DNA of 64,000 nucleotides from positions 3,038,001 to 3,102,000 of the forward strand of contig NC_014640.1 of NCBI RefSeq assembly GCF_000165835.1. Reading direction: 5' to 3'. This document shows, in pieces, positions 8,532 through 17,336 of the stretch; within the stretch, counting starts at the first letter, position 1, and each line of letters opens with the position of its first letter. The notes under the pieces were generated by a model. The model searched no databases. It saw only the letters and a program-made list of their open reading frames with translations, and was not told where the DNA came from. The position numbers were made by a program, and so were the translations under genes. Source of the DNA: Achromobacter xylosoxidans A8 (GTDB taxonomy: Bacteria > Pseudomonadota > Gammaproteobacteria > Burkholderiales > Burkholderiaceae_B).

Positions 8532-9896
8532 TTGCCTACTTCCTTGCCTACTTCCGAAACCATGGTTTCCCCGGCATCCGCTGCGCGCCGCCCCGCGCCC
8601 GGCGCCATCGCCGCCCTTACCGCCACCGAGGGCCTGGCCGCGCTGGAGCAGGGCAAACTGACCTGCGAGGCCTGGGCGCGCGCCTGCCTGGACCGCATCG
8701 AGGAACGCAACGGCGGCGTCAAGGCCTGGGTCCGGGTGGACGCCGAAGGCGCGCTGGCCCGCGCCCGCGAATGGGACCGCCATGGCCGGCGGCGGGCGCT
8801 GGACGGCGTGCCGCTGGGCATCAAGGACACCATCGACACGGCGGCCATGCCGACCGAACTGGGCGACCCCGAAATCTTTCCGGGCCGCCAGCCCGAGGCC
8901 GACGCGCCCGTGGTGACGCAGGCGCAGGAGTTGGGCTTCAACCTGCTGGGCAAGAACACCGTGTCGCGCCACGCCATCATGTTGCCCGGTCCGGCGCGCA
9001 ATCCTCACGACCTGAGCCGCACGCCGGCCGCGTCCTCGGCGGGGTCGGCGGCCGCCGTGGCCGACTTCATGGCGCCGCTGTCCATCGGCACGCAGACGGC
9101 GGGCTCCATCCTGCGGCCGTCGGCCTTTTGCGGGGCGGTGGGCTTCAAGCCCACGCTGGACGCCATCCCCTACGTGTCGATCCGGCGCTATTCGCGGGTA
9201 TTGGACGTGATCGGACCGATCTCGCGCTCGGTCGCCGACGCGGCGCTATTCATGCGCGCCTTCACGGGTGATCCCCGTTTTGATCCTGCGTCTTCGCTGC
9301 GCAGCGATTTCCGCCTGGGCGTGTGGCGTCCCAAGGACTGGGCGGACACGGAGCCCTGCATGCGCGATAGCTTCGAAGCCAATCTGCGCGCACTGTCGGC
9401 CGCCGGCGTGAAGGTGACTGAACTGGCCATGCCGCCGGCCTTCGACACCATGGGCGAGGCGCAGGACGTGATCATGGCCTACGACCTGGCGCGCGAGTAC
9501 GCCGCCATCAAGCGCGACCACGCGGCGCTGTGCGATCCGGGCCTGATCGAGTACCTGACCATGGGCGAAGGGCTGTCCGCGGCCGATTACGCGGGGGCGC
9601 TGGACGCCGCCGACGCCTGCCGCCGCGCCTTCTACGACGTCGCGCGCGAAGTCGACGCGGTGGCCATGCCTTCCACGCTGGGCGAAGCGCCGCCGGCCAG
9701 CTCCACCGGCAGTTCGGCTTTCATCCGCATCTGGTCGTTGCTGCACAACCCGTCCATCACCTTGCCCGTGGCGCGCGGCCCCAACGGCCTGCCGCTGGGC
9801 TTCCAGATGGTCGGTTTCGTCAAGGAGGACGCGCGCCTGCTGTACTGGGCGCGTTGCGCGGAGCGCATCCTCGGGTCCACCGCGCACCAGGCCTGA
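8532..9896 (+). CDS. Amidase (amidase signature family)
   Basis: A 454-residue amidase-signature hydrolase with a Ser-cisSer-Lys triad: the Lys lies in GVPLGIKDTIDTA, the Ser-rich loop is TPAASSAGSAAAVADF, and the nucleophile region is GTQTAGSILRPSAFCG. The family hydrolyses amides to acid and ammonia. A TTG start at 8532 is preferred because AGGAG lies seven bases upstream; an ATG at 8562 would also leave the conserved core intact. As the last gene before a strong terminator it probably belongs to the operon beginning with the aminotransferase, where it could release ammonia from the imported compound or from an intermediate. The substrate is unknown. Confidence 0.9.
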   Translation: MPTSLPTSETMVSPASAARRPAPGAIAALTATEGLAALEQGKLTCEAWARACLDRIEERNGGVKAWVRVDAEGALARAREWDRHGRRRALDGVPLGIKDTIDTAAMPTELGDPEIFPGRQPEADAPVVTQAQELGFNLLGKNTVSRHAIMLPGPARNPHDLSRTPAASSAGSAAAVADFMAPLSIGTQTAGSILRPSAFCGAVGFKPTLDAIPYVSIRRYSRVLDVIGPISRSVADAALFMRAFTGDPRFDPASSLRSDFRLGVWRPKDWADTEPCMRDSFEANLRALSAAGVKVTELAMPPAFDTMGEAQDVIMAYDLAREYAAIKRDHAALCDPGLIEYLTMGEGLSAADYAGALDAADACRRAFYDVAREVDAVAMPSTLGEAPPASSTGSSAFIRIWSLLHNPSITLPVARGPNGLPLGFQMVGFVKEDARLLYWARCAERILGSTAHQA

Positions 9897-9952
9897 CCGG
9901 GCTCTCGCCGGGTTTGATCCGCTGCGCGCCGCCGGGGCGCGGCGGATTCTTC

Positions 9953-9974
9953 GGCGCCTTCGGGCGCCTTTTTT
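9953..9974 (+). terminator. Rho-independent terminator after the amidase operon
   Basis: A GGCGCC/GGCGCC stem closes a TTCG tetraloop and is followed directly by six T residues. It lies 57 bp after the amidase stop and separates that operon from the IclR gene. Confidence 0.85.
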
Positions 9975-9995
9975 GCGTCTGCGCTCTGGGGTTTT

Positions 9996-10019
9996 CCCGA
10001 GTAATTCTCAATATTCGGG
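9996..10019. promoter_or_regulatory. Inverted repeat upstream of the IclR gene
   Basis: CCCGAGTA and TATTCGGG form eight-base arms with one mismatch around an A+T-rich centre, 61 bp before the IclR start. The surrounding 80 bp are notably A+T-rich for this genome, as expected for a promoter. It could be an operator for the regulator itself; this is inference. Confidence 0.35.
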
Positions 10020-10079
10020 AATAAAAAGCAGTGAAAGAACCATAAATTGATAATCTGCGCTCCGTTAGCTTGGAGCCAA

Positions 10080-10826
10080 ATGTTGAAAGCGGACCACTCA
10101 GTCGGGGCAGGTGCGGATCGCGTGCTGTATGTGCTGGCCACCCTGGCCAGGCATGACGGCCCCCTCAGCATCGCCGCTTTGGCCGAGCAGACCGGCCTGG
10201 CGCAAAGCACTCTGTACCGCCAGGTGGCGCTGCTCAAGCGCTGGGGCTTCGTCGCCGAGCATGACGGCGAATACGGCCCCGGCCCGCTGTGCGTGCAACT
10301 GGCCTGGGGCTTTGACCAGTCCTCGTTCCTGATCCACGAAGCGCAGCCCGACATGGCCGCGCTGGCCGCCGCCTCCGGCGAAACCATAGGCTTGCTGGTG
10401 GCGGTCAAGGACCAGGCGGTGTGCCTGGACATGATCGAAAGCCAGCATCCGCTGCGCTGCTCCTTCACCAAGGGGCGCGGCCTGCCGCTGGCGCGCGGAG
10501 CCTCCGCCAAGTCGCTGCTGGCCTTCATGCCGTTGGCCCGCCTGCAGGCCGCGCTGGCCTATCTGGCGGCCGAGGCCGGCGTGGACGCCGATCGACTCGG
10601 ACACGAGCTGGAAACCATCCGCGCCCAGGGCTACGCCATGACCGACAGCGAGGTCGACGCTGGCGTCTGGGGCGTGAGCGTGCCGATCTTTCAACGCGCC
10701 AATCAGGCCGTGGCCTCGATCACGCTGATGGCGCCTTCGACCCGGGCCGCGCAGCGGCCCGAGGCATTGACCGAAATGGCCGTGGCCGCGGCCCGGCGCA
10801 TCTCGGCGAAGTTGCAGGCTCATTGA
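10080..10826 (+). CDS. IclR-family transcriptional regulator
   Basis: A 248-residue IclR-type regulator. The N-terminal winged helix-turn-helix is visible in LSIAALAEQTGLAQSTLYRQ (residues about 28-47), followed by the effector-binding domain with GLPLARGASAKSLLAF and a C-terminal GVWGVSVPIF segment. The ATG at 10080 has GGAG close upstream; a longer TTG start is less likely. It lies between two same-strand transport/catabolic operons, 71 bp before the polar amino-acid transporter, and could control either. No effector can be named. Confidence 0.9.
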   Translation: MLKADHSVGAGADRVLYVLATLARHDGPLSIAALAEQTGLAQSTLYRQVALLKRWGFVAEHDGEYGPGPLCVQLAWGFDQSSFLIHEAQPDMAALAAASGETIGLLVAVKDQAVCLDMIESQHPLRCSFTKGRGLPLARGASAKSLLAFMPLARLQAALAYLAAEAGVDADRLGHELETIRAQGYAMTDSEVDAGVWGVSVPIFQRANQAVASITLMAPSTRAAQRPEALTEMAVAAARRISAKLQAH

Positions 10827-10897
10827 GAGCACTTTTTTTCTTCCACGCTCCACCGTACCCACCGACCGCCGTACCCACATTCCTTAGAGGACCCACC

Positions 10898-11641
10898 ATG
10901 ACCACTCGCCGCACACTGCTGACCGCCGCCCTGACGCTGGGCCTCGCCTGGAGCGCCGGTCCGGCGTTCGCCCAGGAAACCATCCGCGCCGTGACCGACG
11001 CGACTTTCCCGCCGATGGAGTTCGTCAAGGACGGCAAGCGCACCGGCTTCGACATCGAACTGGTGGAAGCCTTGGCCGGCGCCATGGGCAAGAAGGTCGA
11101 ATGGATCGACATCGACTTCAAGGGCCTGATTCCCGCCCTGCAGGCCGGCCGCGCCGACATCGCCGTGTCCGCCATCTACATCACGCCTGAGCGCGCCAAG
11201 GTCGTGGACTTCACCGATCCGTACTACGCGGGCGGCCTGGTCGTGATGACCAAGAAGGACGGCCCGGTCAAGACGCTGAAGGACCTGGACGGCCGCAAGG
11301 TGTCGGTGCAGGTGGGCACCAAGTCGGTCAACTACCTGAAGGAACACTACCCGGCGGTGCAGCGCGTGGAAGTCGAGAAGAACCAGGAGATGTTCAACCT
11401 GGTGCAGATCGGCCGCGCCGAAGCCGCGGTGACGGGCAAGCCCGCCGCCAAGCTGTTCGCCCAGAGCACGCCGGACCTGACGGTGCTGAACGACCAGATC
11501 ACCACCGAGGACTACGGCATCGCCGTGCCGAAGAACAAGCCCGAGCTGACCCGTGAGCTGAACGCGGCGCTGCAGAAGCTCAAGGCCGACGGCAGCTACC
11601 AGGCCATCGTCAACAAGTGGTTCGAGGCTCCTGCGAAATGA
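10898..11641 (+). CDS. Polar amino-acid ABC transporter substrate-binding protein
   Basis: A 247-residue periplasmic binding protein of family 3 (His/Gln/Arg/ornithine-binding group). A Sec signal peptide ends near PAFAQ. The mature part shows DATFPPMEFVKDGKRTGFD and the conserved GRADIAVSAIYITPERAKVV and DFTDPYY segments. AGAGG lies before the start codon. Its stop overlaps the permease start (ATGA). The ligand is not predictable, but the coupled ureohydrolase downstream points to an amidino, guanidino or formimino amino acid (inference). Confidence 0.93.
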   Translation: MTTRRTLLTAALTLGLAWSAGPAFAQETIRAVTDATFPPMEFVKDGKRTGFDIELVEALAGAMGKKVEWIDIDFKGLIPALQAGRADIAVSAIYITPERAKVVDFTDPYYAGGLVVMTKKDGPVKTLKDLDGRKVSVQVGTKSVNYLKEHYPAVQRVEVEKNQEMFNLVQIGRAEAAVTGKPAAKLFAQSTPDLTVLNDQITTEDYGIAVPKNKPELTRELNAALQKLKADGSYQAIVNKWFEAPAK

Positions 11642-12306
11642 ACCTGGATTTTTCTCCCGTCTTTGCCGACTTCGGCGCGCTGATCAATGGCGCCGTGGTC
11701 ACCGTCGAGGTGACCGCGGGCGCCTTGCTGCTGGCCTGCGTCATCGGCCTGCTGGTGGGCGTGGGGCGCCTCAACCCGAAGCGCTACGTCATCTACAACC
11801 TGTGCAGCGTCTATCTGCTGCTGTTCCGCGGCACGCCCTTGCTGGTGCAGCTGTTCATCTGGTTCTTTGGCCTGCCGCACTTCGGCATCACCCTGCCGGC
11901 GTTCGCCTGCGGCGTGCTGGGCCTGGGCATGTACTCCGGCGCCTACGTGTCGGAAATCGTGCGCGGCGCGATCCAGTCGGTGGACCGCGGCCAGACCGAG
12001 GCGGCGCGCTCGCTCGGCATGTCGTCCGGCCAGGCCATGCGCATCATCGTGCTGCCGCAGGCAGTGGTGCGCATGATCCCGCCGCTGGGCAACGAATTCA
12101 TCGCGCTGATCAAGAACTCGGCCCTGGTGTCGCTCTTGACGATCCACGACCTGATGCATGAAGGCCAGAAGATCATCAGCGTGTCCTATCGCTCGCTGGA
12201 AACCTATCTGGTGGTGGCGCTGATTTATCTGATCCTGACCACGGCCACCATGCTGGTGCTGCGCAAGGTTGAACACCGCCTGCGCGCGGGGGGGATGGTG
12301 CAATGA
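11638..12306 (+). CDS. Polar amino-acid ABC transporter permease
   Basis: A 222-residue inner-membrane permease of the HisMQ/GlnP group. It has the usual N-terminal hydrophobic helix, the [16 protein letters not shown] segment, and the EAA-type loop [21 protein letters not shown] that docks onto the ATPase. It is the only permease in the operon, so it probably acts as a homodimer. It overlaps its neighbours by 4 bp on both sides. Confidence 0.93.
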   Translation: MNLDFSPVFADFGALINGAVVTVEVTAGALLLACVIGLLVGVGRLNPKRYVIYNLCSVYLLLFRGTPLLVQLFIWFFGLPHFGITLPAFACGVLGLGMYSGAYVSEIVRGAIQSVDRGQTEAARSLGMSSGQAMRIIVLPQAVVRMIPPLGNEFIALIKNSALVSLLTIHDLMHEGQKIISVSYRSLETYLVVALIYLILTTATMLVLRKVEHRLRAGGMVQ

Positions 12307-13112
12307 ACTCCGCAATGAACTCCGCTGCGGCCCGGGCCGCGGACCCGCAAGAAATGATCCGCATCCGCGGCCTGCGCAAATCCTACGGCGACCACGAGGT
12401 CCTGAGCGGCATCGACTTCGACGTGCTGCCGTCCCAGGTGGTGGTGGTGATCGGGCCCAGCGGCTCGGGCAAGAGCACCTTGCTGCGCTGCTGCAACGGC
12501 CTGGAAGTGGCGCAAGCCGGCACCATCGACATCTGCGGCCAGACCTTGCTGGACCACGGCAAGCTGCTGCCCGAAGCCGAACTCAACCAACTGCGCATGC
12601 AGGTGGGCATGGTGTTCCAGGGCTTCAACCTGTTCCCGCACCTGTCCGTGCTGGACAACGTCACGGTCGGTCCGCGCAAGCTGCGCGGCATGGGCCGCGA
12701 AGAAGCCCATGCCCTGGCCGCGGACCTGCTGGACAAGGTTGGCCTGGGCCAGAAGATGTCGGCCATGCCGGCCAGCCTGTCGGGCGGGCAGAAGCAGCGT
12801 GTGGCCATCGCCCGCGCCCTGGCCATGCAGCCCAAGGTCATGCTGTTCGACGAGCCGACCTCGGCGCTGGACCCGGAGCTGGTGGGCGAAGTGCTGCAGG
12901 TCATGAAGCTGCTGGCCAAGGAAGGCATGACCATGATGGTGGTCACGCACGAAATGGGCTTTGCCCGCGACGTGGCCGACATGGTGGCGGTGATGGACGG
13001 CGGTGTGATCCTGGAGTCCGGTTCGCCCGACGTGATCTTTACCCAGCCGCGCGAGGCGCGTACCCGCGAGTTCCTGCAAGCGGTGCTGAGCGCGGGGCAG
13101 GGGGCTGCATGA
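12303..13112 (+). CDS. Polar amino-acid ABC transporter ATP-binding protein
   Basis: A 269-residue ATPase of the GlnQ/HisP group with Walker [10 protein letters not shown], signature [15 protein letters not shown] and Walker [13 protein letters not shown], followed by the H-loop in [14 protein letters not shown]. There are two closely spaced in-frame ATGs at the start (12303 and 12315); the first overlaps the permease stop in the same ATGA arrangement seen through the operon and is preferred. Its own stop overlaps the ureohydrolase start by 4 bp. Confidence 0.93.
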   Translation: MNSAMNSAAARAADPQEMIRIRGLRKSYGDHEVLSGIDFDVLPSQVVVVIGPSGSGKSTLLRCCNGLEVAQAGTIDICGQTLLDHGKLLPEAELNQLRMQVGMVFQGFNLFPHLSVLDNVTVGPRKLRGMGREEAHALAADLLDKVGLGQKMSAMPASLSGGQKQRVAIARALAMQPKVMLFDEPTSALDPELVGEVLQVMKLLAKEGMTMMVVTHEMGFARDVADMVAVMDGGVILESGSPDVIFTQPREARTREFLQAVLSAGQGAA

Positions 13113-14056
13113 ACGCCGCGCAATTCGACAAAAGCCTGTGGAAGGCCCGCGACGACAGCGCCGAGCAAGGCGACACGCGCCGCCTGGCGCATATCGTCGA
13201 AGCGGCTGCCGGCCAGGTCCGCAAGGGCGAGGCGGTGCTGCTGGGCTTTGCCTGCGACGCCGGCGTGGCCCGCAACCAGGGCCGCATCGGCGCAGCCGAA
13301 GGCCCGGCGGCCATCCGCAAGTTCCTGGCGGGCCTGCCGGCGCACGGCCTCACGCGCCTGCTGGACGCCGGCGACGTGGCCTGCGAGGGCGACCGGCTCG
13401 AGGACGCCCAGGAGCAACTGGGCCTGCGCGTGGCGGAACTGATGGAACAGGGCGCCCGGCCGCTGGTGCTGGGTGGCGGCCATGAGATCGCCTGGGGCAG
13501 TTTCCAGGGCCTGGCGCGCTGGCTGGATGCCCGCGGCGACACGGAACCGGTGCTGGTGCTGAACCTGGACGCGCACTTCGACCTGCGCACCGGGCGGCCC
13601 GGCAGTTCCGGCACGCCGTTCGACCAGATCTCGCGTTACTGCGAGGAACGCGGCCGGGCCCTGCAATACGCCTGCCTTGGCGTATCGCGGCTGGCCAACA
13701 CGCCGGCGCTGTACGCGCGCGCCGCCGAAGTCGGCGCCATCTGGGTCGAGGACCGCGACATGCAGGAGCGCCACCTGGCGGCGCGCCTGGCCAACGTCGA
13801 CGCCTTGCTGGCGCGGGCGCGGCACGTCTACCTGACCATAGACCTGGACGTGCTGCCGGCGGCGGTCATGCCCGGCGTGTCGGCGCCGGCGCCCTATGGC
13901 GTGCCGCTGACGGTGATCGAGGAAATCGTGCTGCGGGTCAAGGCCAGCGGCAAGCTGCGCCTGGCCGACATGGCCGAGTTCAATCCGCGCTACGACCAGG
14001 ACGGTCATGGCGCACGGGCGGCGGCGCGCCTGGCGTGGCAGTTGTTGAGCGATTGA
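13109..14056 (+). CDS. Formimidoylglutamase-like ureohydrolase (HutG family)
   Basis: A 315-residue arginase/agmatinase-fold hydrolase. The binuclear manganese ligands are all present: GGGHEIA (His125), NLDAHFD (Asp154, His156, Asp158) and TIDLDVL (Asp245, Asp247). The segment [16 protein letters not shown] after the last pair is typical of formimidoylglutamase (HutG, N-formimino-L-glutamate to glutamate plus formamide) rather than agmatinase. No other histidine-degradation gene is in the window. It is coupled to the ABC transporter, so its substrate is probably the imported compound. Glutamate dehydrogenase is the next gene, which would fit a glutamate product, but that gene is separately promoted. 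Confidence 0.8.
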   Translation: MNAAQFDKSLWKARDDSAEQGDTRRLAHIVEAAAGQVRKGEAVLLGFACDAGVARNQGRIGAAEGPAAIRKFLAGLPAHGLTRLLDAGDVACEGDRLEDAQEQLGLRVAELMEQGARPLVLGGGHEIAWGSFQGLARWLDARGDTEPVLVLNLDAHFDLRTGRPGSSGTPFDQISRYCEERGRALQYACLGVSRLANTPALYARAAEVGAIWVEDRDMQERHLAARLANVDALLARARHVYLTIDLDVLPAAVMPGVSAPAPYGVPLTVIEEIVLRVKASGKLRLADMAEFNPRYDQDGHGARAAARLAWQLLSD

Positions 14057-14098
14057 GCGGACCCGCCTTCATCCTTCGGGTGGGGGGCAGGATCAGGC

Positions 14099-14133
14099 GG
14101 GGCGGTTTCCTGGCAGGAAACCGCCCCGTTTTT
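14099..14133 (+). terminator. Rho-independent terminator after the ureohydrolase gene
   Basis: A perfect 12-bp stem (GGGGCGGTTTCC with its complement) closes a five-base loop and is followed by GTTTTT. It lies 42 bp after the stop codon and ends the transporter-ureohydrolase operon. Confidence 0.9.
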
Positions 14134-14265
14134 CATCCCCCGTATGGCGGGTGGCAGGGCTTGCGGCTTACGGCTGGCAGGCTGGACGCTGCCGGCTTGG
14201 CGGCTTAGGATAAGGGCAGCATCAGGCTTCGGTTTGCGGCCCGTTCAATAGCCGCAACATTTATG

Positions 14266-14303
14266 CGTCCCTAATTAAAATATTTTTGTTTTAAATGGGG
14301 ACG
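14266..14303. promoter_or_regulatory. A+T-rich inverted repeat in the gdhA promoter region
   Basis: Two 15-base arms, CGTCCCTAATTAAAA and TTTTAAATGGGGACG, match at 13 of 15 positions around an eight-base centre. The stretch from about 14258 to 14325 is strikingly A+T-rich against its surroundings and contains several TAAAAT/TATAAA-like hexamers. It ends 50 bp before the gdhA start, so it is probably the promoter with an operator or a leader hairpin. Confidence 0.5.
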
Positions 14304-14353
14304 TTATAAATTTCGTGGATAAAATGGCGCAACTTTGTCAGGAGAGCCAGCTC

Positions 14354-15643
14354 ATGTCTCAAACTCCCACCCACGCATTGCCGTCTTATCTGAACGCCGA
14401 GGACCTCGGCCCCTGGGGCAACTACCTGCAGCAAGTCGACCGGGTCACCCCGTATCTTGGTTCGCTGGCGCGTTGGGTCGAGACCCTGAAGCGCCCGAAG
14501 CGCTCGCTGATCGTCGACGTGCCGATCGAACTCGACAACGGCAGCATCGCCCACTTCGAGGGCTACCGCGTCCAGCACAACACCTCGCGCGGTCCCGGCA
14601 AGGGCGGCGTGCGCTTCCACCAGGACGTCACGTTGTCCGAAGTGATGGCGCTGGCGGCCTGGATGTCGATCAAGAACGCCGCGGTGAACCTGCCCTACGG
14701 CGGCGCCAAGGGCGGCGTGCGGGTCGACCCGCGCAAGCTGTCCGCTTCCGAACTCGAGCGCATGACGCGCCGCTACACTTCGGAAATCGGCGTCATCATC
14801 GGACCCTCCAAGGACATCCCGGCTCCTGACGTGAACACCAACGCCCAGACCATGGCCTGGATGATGGACACGTACTCCATGAACGAAGGCGCCACCGCCA
14901 CCGGCGTGGTCACCGGCAAGCCGATCGCGCTGGGCGGCAGCCTGGGCCGCGTCGAGGCCACCGGCCGCGGCGTGTTCGTGGTGGGCTGCGAAGCCGCGCG
15001 CGACCTGAACATCGACGTCTCCAAGGCGCGCGTGGTGGTGCAGGGCTTCGGCAACGTGGGCGGCACCGCCGCCCGCCTGTTCCATGAAGCCGGCGCCAAG
15101 GTCATCGCCGCGCAGGACCACACCGGCACCGTCCACAACGCCGAAGGGCTGGACGTGCACAAGCTGCTGTCCTACGTGTCGCAGCATGGCGGCGTGGGCG
15201 GCTTCTCCGGCGGCCAGGCCATGGACAAGGCTGAGTTCTGGACCCTGGAAACCGAGTTCCTGATCCCGGCCGCCCTGGAAAGCCAGATCACCGCCGCCAA
15301 CGCCGCCAAGGTGCGCGCGAAGATCGTGGTGGAAGGCGCCAACGGCCCGACCACCCCCGAAGCGGACGACATCCTGGCCGAACACGGCGTGTACGTGGTG
15401 CCGGACGTGCTGGCCAACGCCGGCGGCGTGACCGTCAGCTACTTCGAATGGGTGCAGGACTTCTCCAGCTTCTTCTGGAGCGAGGACGAGATCAACCAGC
15501 GCCTGGAGCGCCTCATGCGCGAAGCCTACGCGGCGGTGTCGCAAGTGGCCAAGGAGCACAAGGTCACGCTGCGCACGGCGGCGTTCATCGTCGCTTGCAC
15601 GCGCATTCTGCAAGCGCGCCAGGTGCGCGGCCTGTACCCCTGA
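14354..15643 (+). CDS. gdhA: Glutamate dehydrogenase
   Basis: A 429-residue hexameric-type glutamate dehydrogenase, interconverting glutamate with 2-oxoglutarate and ammonia. Substrate-site segments are [10 protein letters not shown] (Lys83) and [12 protein letters not shown] (catalytic Lys119), followed by [12 protein letters not shown]. The nucleotide fold starts with VQGFGNVGG, and the acidic residue in AAQDHTG after the second strand suggests NAD rather than NADP preference (inference). AGGAG lies nine bases before the ATG at 14354. It stands alone between a terminator and the porin gene and has its own A+T-rich promoter region. Confidence 0.95.
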   Translation: MSQTPTHALPSYLNAEDLGPWGNYLQQVDRVTPYLGSLARWVETLKRPKRSLIVDVPIELDNGSIAHFEGYRVQHNTSRGPGKGGVRFHQDVTLSEVMALAAWMSIKNAAVNLPYGGAKGGVRVDPRKLSASELERMTRRYTSEIGVIIGPSKDIPAPDVNTNAQTMAWMMDTYSMNEGATATGVVTGKPIALGGSLGRVEATGRGVFVVGCEAARDLNIDVSKARVVVQGFGNVGGTAARLFHEAGAKVIAAQDHTGTVHNAEGLDVHKLLSYVSQHGGVGGFSGGQAMDKAEFWTLETEFLIPAALESQITAANAAKVRAKIVVEGANGPTTPEADDILAEHGVYVVPDVLANAGGVTVSYFEWVQDFSSFFWSEDEINQRLERLMREAYAAVSQVAKEHKVTLRTAAFIVACTRILQARQVRGLYP

Positions 15644-15744
15644 TACCCGATACGGCGAGGCGTCCCTGGACGCCGCGCCGAGGAGGGCAGGGAGACAAGA
15701 ACCGCCCCGGCCGCGCCTGTCCGGCATGGCCGGTGGCAAAAACG

Positions 15745-15770
15745 GAGATCGCCCCGCAAGGGGCGATTTC
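15745..15770 (+). terminator. Hairpin after gdhA, possible terminator
   Basis: An eight-base stem, ATCGCCCC with GGGGCGAT, closes a GCAA tetraloop, with three more weaker pairs outside. Only a short T run follows, so termination strength is uncertain. It lies about 100 bp after the gdhA stop. The rest of the 386-bp gap to the porin holds the porin promoter region and nothing else I recognise. Confidence 0.5.
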
Positions 15771-15931
15771 CATTTGCGCGTCCGTGCGCGCACCGCGCAT
15801 GAATAGCACATCGACGTTGCAGGCCTGCGCGGGCCGCGCCCGCGCTTGCGGGTTGTCGGCAAGGCGCGACATTCCGCGCCTTTTTCATGGCCTAGGGAAT
15901 TTCCCAGCTTGCGTAACCAGAACTGACACAT

Positions 15932-15945
15932 TGCGTCCCTAGAAT
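15932..15945 (+). promoter_or_regulatory. Likely porin promoter element
   Basis: TAGAAT at 15940-15945 is a good -10 hexamer, but no convincing -35 lies 16-18 bp upstream, so it may need an activator. It is preceded by TGCGTCCC; the ten bases TGCGTCCCTA also occur at 14264-14273 before gdhA, at a similar distance (80-88 bases) from the start codon. Confidence 0.4.
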
Positions 15946-16029
15946 TCGTTCCTGCCATGCGCCGGGCGCGCCGCACGCGATGCGTGCCAGCCCGGATGCG
16001 CATGTCTGTTCAATCAATGGGAATTTGCA

Positions 16030-17139
16030 ATGAAAAAGACTTTGTTCGTCACCGCCATGCTGGCCGCGTTCGGCGCAACGGCGCAGGCGGAAACCTCGGT
16101 GACGCTGTACGGCTTGATCGACACCGGTATCGGCTACCAGCGCATCAAGGGTGATGGCTACCATGAGTCCAAGGTTGGCATGGTCAACGGCGTGTCCAGC
16201 GGTTCGCGCTGGGGCCTGCGCGGCGCCGAGGACCTGGGCGACGGCCTGAGCGCCGTGTTCACGCTGGAAAGCGGCTTCAACTCGGCCAACGGCACGTCGG
16301 GCCAGAGCAGCCGCCTGTTCGGCCGCCAAGCCACCATCGGCCTGAAGAGCACCTCGTGGGGCCTGTTGGAACTGGGCCGTCAGACCAACATCGCTTCGAA
16401 GTACTTCGCCGCGATCGATCCGTTCGGCGGCAGCTACGGCCAGGCCAACATTGGCGTAGCCTTCAGTGCCGCCAACACGGTCCGCTACGACAACATGGTG
16501 CAGTACTCGACGCCGTCGTTCAGCGGCGTGCAGTTCGGCATCGGCTACTCGTTCAACGCCGCCGACACGACCACCGCGCAAACCGGCTTCAAGACCGCCG
16601 ACAACACCCGCGCCATTACGGCCGGCCTGCGCTATGTCAGCGGCCCGGTGAACGTGGCGCTGACCTATGACCAGCTGAACCCCGCGAACCAGTTGAACAA
16701 CGACGCCACGCCCAAGTCGTGGATGATCGGCGGCTCGTACGACTTCGAAGTGCTGAAGCTGGCGCTGGCCTACGGCCAGACGCGCGACGGCTGGTTCACC
16801 GGCCAGGGCGCCAACGCCTTCGGCAGCGGCAGCCCCGAAGCCAAGGGCTTCGGCACCAACGTGGCGGTGTCGGGCTTCAAGGCCAATTCCTACCTGGTGG
16901 GCCTGAGCGTGCCGATCGGCGGCGCCAGCAACATCCTGGCTTCGTGGCAGCGCGCCGATACGGACAGCACCAAGCTGACCGGCGACGACGCCACCATGAA
17001 CATCTACAGCCTGGGCTACACCTACAACCTGTCCAAGCGCACCAATCTGTACGCCTTGGGTTCGTATGCCACCAACTTCGCGTTCACCGACGGCGTGAAG
17101 AGCACCGTGGCCATGGTGGGCGTGCGTCACCGCTTCTAA
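16030..17139 (+). CDS. Outer-membrane trimeric porin (Gram-negative porin family)
   Basis: A 369-residue general porin of the betaproteobacterial OmpC/OmpQ-like group. A Sec signal peptide (MKKTLFVTAMLAAFGATAQA) is followed directly by ETSVTLYGLIDTGIGYQ, the classic first beta-strand of this family. The body has alternating beta-strand character, a RWGLRGAEDLGDGLSAVF segment, and ends with a strand closing in Phe (VRHRF), the signal recognised by the BAM machinery. It allows diffusion of small hydrophilic solutes. No substrate selectivity can be read from the sequence. Confidence 0.95.
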   Translation: MKKTLFVTAMLAAFGATAQAETSVTLYGLIDTGIGYQRIKGDGYHESKVGMVNGVSSGSRWGLRGAEDLGDGLSAVFTLESGFNSANGTSGQSSRLFGRQATIGLKSTSWGLLELGRQTNIASKYFAAIDPFGGSYGQANIGVAFSAANTVRYDNMVQYSTPSFSGVQFGIGYSFNAADTTTAQTGFKTADNTRAITAGLRYVSGPVNVALTYDQLNPANQLNNDATPKSWMIGGSYDFEVLKLALAYGQTRDGWFTGQGANAFGSGSPEAKGFGTNVAVSGFKANSYLVGLSVPIGGASNILASWQRADTDSTKLTGDDATMNIYSLGYTYNLSKRTNLYALGSYATNFAFTDGVKSTVAMVGVRHRF

Positions 17140-17298
17140 GACGAAAGGCGCGCAAGGGCGGCGCGTCAGCGTCGCCCTGCCGCCGCGGTTGCACTGAGCG
17201 GACTGGGCGTCTTACCCGGCCACAGACGCGAAAAAAGCGGCCACCTCCCTAGCTCCATCCTCAGTCCGCTCAACCGAACCCCGGTTTGATGCCGTATC

Positions 17299-17325
17299 GA
17301 ACGCCCGCGTAGACCGCGGGCGTTC
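17299..17325. terminator. Hairpin between convergent porin and lipoprotein genes
   Basis: A perfect 11-bp stem (GAACGCCCGCG with its complement) closes a five-base loop in the convergent gap. There is no T run on either side, so it may be a transcript-end or RNA-stability structure rather than a true intrinsic terminator. Confidence 0.4.
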
Positions 17326-17336
17326 CCGCATGCGGC

